Positions 60,718-64,000 of a DNA stretch of 64,000 nucleotides are shown piece after piece. The notes beneath the pieces are model-generated. The model searched no databases. It saw nothing but the letters and a program-made list of their open reading frames with translations, and had not been told where the DNA came from. The DNA is from Albidovulum marisflavi (GTDB lineage Bacteria; Pseudomonadota; Alphaproteobacteria; Rhodobacterales; Rhodobacteraceae). The stretch covers positions 542,783 through 606,782 of the forward strand of contig NZ_JAOWKY010000002.1 in assembly GCF_025751435.1 (NCBI RefSeq), given 5' to 3'. Position 1 is the stretch's first letter; each line of letters begins with the position of its first letter. Position numbers and translations under genes: made by a program.

Positions 60718-61560
60718 TCAAGGATTGCTTGGCGACGGGTGATCCGTGCGCCCCTTAGAAAGGCCAAGAAACGCCATAACCGCACGCGCCTGTCCGTTAA
60801 GCGTCTCGATTCCGGCCAAGGTCTTGCAACCGCGCGCGCGCGCCGCGGCGAGCAGCGGCGTTTCGAGCGGTGACATGATCATCTCGGCAAGAACCTGGTC
60901 ACGGCGCAGAAGCGAGGGATCAAAGGGCGTGCCGCCGATTCCGTTCATTCCGACCGGCGAAGCATTCACGACGATGTCCGCGCCCGACAGGTCCAGCCCC
61001 ACGTTGAAGCGGCCGTGGGGAAGCGCCCGCGCAAGCCGGTCTGCAAGTAGCTCGGCCTTCGCCGTAATAGCGTCAGCCAGCCGGATCGGCCCGGCCCCGG
61101 CTTGTGCCAGAGCGAAGGCGACCGCAGAGCCTGCGCCGCCGCTGCCGACGATCTGGACGCTACGCCCATGCGGGTCCACGCCCGCCTTGCGGAGGCCATA
61201 TACCAAGCCATCACCGTCCTTGATGTCGGCACTCCAGCGGCCGTCGGGGCCTATCCGGACCAGGTTCGCGGCCCCGACGAGACGTGCGGCCTCGCTGGCC
61301 TCATCGACGAAATCCAGCACCGCCGGTTTGTGCGGCACCGTTACGACCAGGCCCGCAAGGTTGGCGATCTCGCGGAACCCCCGCATCGCCGAGGAGAACC
61401 CCCCTGGAGGGATGTCCATCGGCACGAAAAGCGTGTCGCAGTTTTCCTGCGCGGCCAGCGCACTGAACAGGGCGGGCGAGCGCGCCTGAACGATTGGATG
61501 ACCGATCACGGGCACCAGCCGCGTCGCGCCCCCGACGGTGATTTGTGGCCCCTGGGTCAT
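60718..61560 (-). CDS. AroE-like shikimate/quinate dehydrogenase paralog
   Basis: 280 residues with the shikimate dehydrogenase fold: catalytic Lys78 in VTVPHKPAV, Asp115 in IKDGDG (where AroE has NTDG), a Rossmann loop IVGSGGAGSAVAFAL, and NASPVGMNG. The first of the two substrate-binding Ser residues is Ala26 in HPIVQARSPA (AroE has SxSP), so the substrate may not be shikimate. It is coupled to the upstream SDR gene (TGATG overlap) and lies in a transporter operon under LacI, so a catabolic role is more likely than aromatic amino acid synthesis. Confidence 0.85.
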   Translation of the reverse strand: MTQGPQITVGGATRLVPVIGHPIVQARSPALFSALAAQENCDTLFVPMDIPPGGFSSAMRGFREIANLAGLVVTVPHKPAVLDFVDEASEAARLVGAANLVRIGPDGRWSADIKDGDGLVYGLRKAGVDPHGRSVQIVGSGGAGSAVAFALAQAGAGPIRLADAITAKAELLADRLARALPHGRFNVGLDLSGADIVVNASPVGMNGIGGTPFDPSLLRRDQVLAEMIMSPLETPLLAAARARGCKTLAGIETLNGQARAVMAFLGLSKGRTDHPSPSNP

Positions 61561-62330
61561 CAGAAGCGCTCCATCGACAGACCGCCATCGACCGCAATGA
61601 CGGAGCCGGTCACATAAGGCAGATCACCGCTTGCGACGCTGCCGACCACGCGGGCCACGTCCTTGGGCTGGCCCACCCGTGGCTCCAGCGCGAGGCCTTC
61701 CTCCACGATGCGTCTGCGATAAGCATCGACCACAGAGGCGGAAAGATCCGTCTCGATCACGCCCGGCCGGACGTCGACGACCTGGATGCCCTCGGGCGAC
61801 AGCCGCTGCGCGAAGAGCTTGGCGACCATCGCCGCCCCCGCCTTCGAGACGCAGTAGTCCCCCTTGTTGGGCGAGGCCGCGATGGCGTTCGCAGAGCTGA
61901 TCAGCGTGATGGACCGGTGCGTCCCATCGGCATTTGGTCGACCCAGAAGGCGCTTGGCGAACGTTTGCAACAGGAAGAACGGACCGATCGTGTTGGCCAC
62001 GAGGCAGTGACTCAGCCCGTCCGGGGTGACCTCCAGCAGATCTGCACGGCGCATCGGCCCCGCGCCCGCATTTGCCACGAGCGTTGTCAGCGGCCCCAGC
62101 TGCGCTTCCGCCGCATCGAGCAGGATCGGCACAAGCTCCGGATCCGACACATCGCCGGGAACCGGAACCGCGCGCCCAACCGTCCGTTCGATCTCGGCCA
62201 CGGTCGCATCCATCGCCGCGGTCTCGGTCCGCCCGTTGACGGCCACAGCAAAGCCACGGCGGCCCAGCTCAAGCGCTATGGCCCTCCCGATACCCCGGCT
62301 TGCGCCCGAGACGAATGCAATTCCAGACAT
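61560..62330 (-). CDS. Short-chain dehydrogenase/reductase
   Basis: A 256-residue classical SDR. The cofactor motif is VSGASRGIGRAIALEL, then NAGAGP, the catalytic Ser in LISSANAIAA, and YCVSK with Tyr and Lys. The Arg in AVNGRTE after the second strand hints at NADP. The C-terminus VTGSVIAVDGGLSM is normal. It is the first gene of the operon controlled by the LacI-type operator 10 bases upstream. Substrate unknown. Confidence 0.93.
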   Translation of the reverse strand: MSGIAFVSGASRGIGRAIALELGRRGFAVAVNGRTETAAMDATVAEIERTVGRAVPVPGDVSDPELVPILLDAAEAQLGPLTTLVANAGAGPMRRADLLEVTPDGLSHCLVANTIGPFFLLQTFAKRLLGRPNADGTHRSITLISSANAIAASPNKGDYCVSKAGAAMVAKLFAQRLSPEGIQVVDVRPGVIETDLSASVVDAYRRRIVEEGLALEPRVGQPKDVARVVGSVASGDLPYVTGSVIAVDGGLSMERF

Positions 62331-62339
62331 CTGACCCTC

Positions 62340-62363
62340 CGTTGATTACTCGTGTAATCAACG
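62340..62363. promoter_or_regulatory. LacI-type operator upstream of the SDR-AroE-TRAP operon
   Basis: CGTTGATTAC and GTAATCAACG form a 10-bp inverted repeat around TCGT, with the central CpG typical of LacI-family sites. It sits 10 bases before the SDR start and 37 bases from the 3' end of the lacI gene. A second inverted repeat, GTAAC-N6-GTTAC (62388-62403), overlaps the lacI stop and could be an auxiliary site or hairpin. Confidence 0.7.
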
Positions 62364-62399
62364 GTACGGGATTCGGTCAACCGATTTGTAACCGTATAG

Positions 62400-63401
62400 T
62401 TACTTTTTTCGATGCGTCGTTCCCCGGATGATGAGCTTCGGCGCGATCAGCGGCAGGTCGCCCTCAGTCACCGTCTGTTGAAGCCGTGCCACCAGCCGTC
62501 GCCCCGCTTCCCGGCCGATCGCGTCCATGTCGACATCCACCGTCGTCAGAGGCGGATCGCAAAGCCCGCCAATCTGCAAGTTGTCGAAGCCCGCCAGGCC
62601 AACCGTCGCGCCCGGCACCCGATCGAGCGCGCGCAGCGCCCGCAGGCAGCCGAGCGCAACAAGATCGTTATGCGCGATCACGGCGTCGATCCCCTCGCCC
62701 GCATCGCATAACTGGGAAATGGCGTCATAGCCAAAGGTGTCCGTCAACGGCCCGGGACAGACCCGCATCGTGCACCCCTCCGCGATCAGGACCTCCTTGA
62801 TGCCCTGCACCCGCCGCTCGAAGGACGTTGTATCTCGAAAGCCGCCGATGATCGCGAACCTTCTGTAGCCCACCGCTACCATGTGCCCCGCCACCATCGC
62901 GCCGGCCGCGACGTCGTCGAGCGCCACGAGCGGCAGACCGCTACCCTCGATATCGCGGACGTAGAGTACGACGGGTATCCTCCGCGCCAGCGCCGTGTTC
63001 ATGTCCGCAAGCGTGGTGCCCGCACAGGGGTTGACGATCAGACCGGCGACGCCGTTTCCGACAAGCTCTTCGATGATTTGCGCCTGCCGCCCCGGATCGT
63101 CCTTAGTCTGGCCAAGAACGGTCACATAGCCCGCCTTGGACAGCTCGGCCTCGATATGCGAGATGACGGTGCCATAGAAGGGGTTGGCGATATCAGTCAC
63201 CATGACGCCGACCAGCCGCGATTGACCCGTGCGCAACGCGACAGCATTCCGGTCGCGGACATATCCGAGGGCAGTGATCGCCGCTTCGACGCGCGCACGC
63301 GTCGCGTCGGAAACCCGTCCCTTGCCGTTGATGACATTCGAAACCGTCGCCCGCGAAAGACCAAGGGATTTCGCGATCTCTCTGGTGTTGGTTGATTTCA
63401 T
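62400..63401 (-). CDS. LacI family regulator
   Basis: 333 residues from the ATG at 63401. The DNA-binding domain STNTREIAKSLGLSRATVSNVINGKGRVS is complete. The sensor domain shows VGVMVTDIANPFYG, AGLIVNPCAGT, FAIIGGFRDTTSFERRVQG, IDAVIAHNDLVALG and VGLAGFDNLQIGGLC. It precedes the SDR gene in the same direction and probably represses the SDR-AroE-TRAP operon by binding the palindrome at 62340. The sugar- or acid-type effector is unknown. Confidence 0.94.
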   Translation of the reverse strand: MKSTNTREIAKSLGLSRATVSNVINGKGRVSDATRARVEAAITALGYVRDRNAVALRTGQSRLVGVMVTDIANPFYGTVISHIEAELSKAGYVTVLGQTKDDPGRQAQIIEELVGNGVAGLIVNPCAGTTLADMNTALARRIPVVLYVRDIEGSGLPLVALDDVAAGAMVAGHMVAVGYRRFAIIGGFRDTTSFERRVQGIKEVLIAEGCTMRVCPGPLTDTFGYDAISQLCDAGEGIDAVIAHNDLVALGCLRALRALDRVPGATVGLAGFDNLQIGGLCDPPLTTVDVDMDAIGREAGRRLVARLQQTVTEGDLPLIAPKLIIRGTTHRKK

Positions 63402-63770
63402 ACGCCGCAGATTTCTTGCTTGGGCTCGCGCGGTAAAGAATATGGAACCGTCGGGAAAACGCAATTTTCAGTTTTCTCAGCCGTTGTGCCAATTCGACGG
63501 GAAATGATGCCGGATCAGCAGTTTCACCTGCGGCGGCGCATCAACATGCCGCAAGCTCCAAGTCGCAACTCAGAACCAATCAGCGCGGCCGGGGACGGCA
63601 CACCTGACGGGATGGCACGGTATCACTGCCTTCTTTTGTGCCACGTGCGCTCACACCTTGAACGCATTCGCACGAGACGGCATCAGGCCTTGGCTCGGCA
63701 TTGAGGTTCTCGTGGGAAAAACCGCGGTCCGCGAAAGCGTCCCTGAGCGGACGGTCCTGTCATCGTCTAT
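63402..63770. other. Intergenic region lacI / etfA
   Basis: About 370 bases without a convincing gene. The left end should hold the lacI promoter (the 60 bases upstream include AT-rich GGAAAACGCAATTTTCAG). The right end holds the etfA terminator. A plus-strand frame of 60-90 codons is possible but has no family likeness or start signal. Confidence 0.5.
63717..63752 (-). terminator. Rho-independent terminator of etfA
   Basis: On the minus strand GTCCGC (63752-63747), a 14-base loop and GCGGAC (63732-63727) form a stem, then CGCGG and TTTTT (63721-63717). It lies 20 bases after the etfA stop. Confidence 0.6.
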
Positions 63771-64000
63771 CTATAACAGCTTTTCGGTCAGTTCCGGGAC
63801 GGCGGTGAAGAGGTCTGCGACGAGGCCGTAGTCGGCGACCTGGAAGATCGGCGCCTCTTCGTCTTTGTTGATCGCGACGATGACCTTGCTGTCCTTCATG
63901 CCCGCCAGGTGCTGGATCGCGCCCGAGATGCCGACGGCCACGTACAGCTGCGGCGCCACGACCTTGCCGGTCTGGCCGACCTGCCAGTCGTTCGGCGCGA
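63771..64000 (-). CDS. etfA: Electron transfer flavoprotein alpha subunit, 3' end (partial)
   Basis: The last 76 codons of EtfA/FixB, running off the right edge. The FAD-binding C-terminal domain is clear: [55 protein letters not shown] and a short helical tail. EtfA passes electrons from acyl-CoA and other dehydrogenases to the quinone pool via ETF-QO. The beta subunit gene is expected upstream beyond the window. Confidence 0.96.
   Translation of the reverse strand, partial: APNDWQVGQTGKVVAPQLYVAVGISGAIQHLAGMKDSKVIVAINKDEEAPIFQVADYGLVADLFTAVPELTEKLL

Noticed and set aside
1..64000. CRISPR array, rRNA genes, toxin-antitoxin or phage structural genes
   Set aside because: No regularly spaced repeats, rRNA-like segments or such gene pairs were seen.

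Overview
The window is high-GC, gene-dense DNA from an alphaproteobacterium, most likely a marine or soil Rhodobacteraceae (Roseobacter-type) chromosome. This placement is inference. It rests on gene content (sarcosine oxidase soxBDAG, an rpoD-dnaG pair, NAD-linked molybdo-formate dehydrogenase with fused subunits, TTT and TRAP transporters, GlpX, many IclR/MarR/LacI catabolic regulators), on strong third-position GC, and on frequent ATGA overlaps.

Layout. 1-7.4 kb: molybdenum-cofactor genes mobA-mobB-moeA lead into a two-gene formate dehydrogenase (fused FdsG/FdsB, then FdsA), with a TusA-type sulfur carrier on the opposite strand. 7.4-12.7 kb: a small secreted protein, a DUF4256 protein, rpoD and dnaG. 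12.7-17.8 kb: heterotetrameric sarcosine oxidase. Together with formate dehydrogenase this gives a one-carbon theme. 17.9-21.3 kb: an unusual TadE-TadG-TadG operon with tandem TadG-like paralogs. 21.6-30.6 kb: core metabolism and repair (glutamate dehydrogenase, pirin, a cytochrome c, a cupin enzyme, TetR, a small lipoprotein, homoserine dehydrogenase, GlpX, RecJ).

30.6-32.5 kb is a decayed insertion at tRNA-Glu: an N-terminally deleted tyrosine recombinase, a membrane-anchored nuclease and an IS6-type transposase remnant. 32.5-44.5 kb holds two related catabolic modules. Each pairs an IclR regulator with a divergent tripartite-tricarboxylate-type receptor and a class III PLP enzyme, and their control regions share a sequence motif. 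Module A is complete (receptor, TctB, TctA, amino-aldehyde dehydrogenase, aminotransferase). Module B has an APH-type kinase translationally coupled to an ammonio-phospholyase of the hydroxylysine/ethanolamine-phosphate type, but its permease has collapsed into a TctB-TctA chimera. The kinase/phospholyase/transporter set is the most interesting system in the window.

44.5-54 kb: a truncated Tm-1-like (UPF0261) gene, two MarR regulators, and a complete homogentisate operon (a degenerate metallo-beta-lactamase-fold protein, an MhaA/MhaB-like 3-hydroxyphenylacetate hydroxylase, a VOC protein, HmgA, a second MBL hydrolase, MaiA, FahA), controlled by repeated CGTTGCAATCG-type sites. 54-57.9 kb is a rearrangement zone: RraA and LacI fragments joined end to end, an intact amidohydrolase, a truncated thioesterase, a pyruvate kinase, and a 126-bp element with 16-bp perfect terminal inverted repeats. 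57.9-63.4 kb: a LacI-controlled TRAP transporter with an SDR and an atypical AroE-like dehydrogenase. The right edge carries the 3' end of etfA.

Functions are assigned from motifs and family knowledge. No searches were run.
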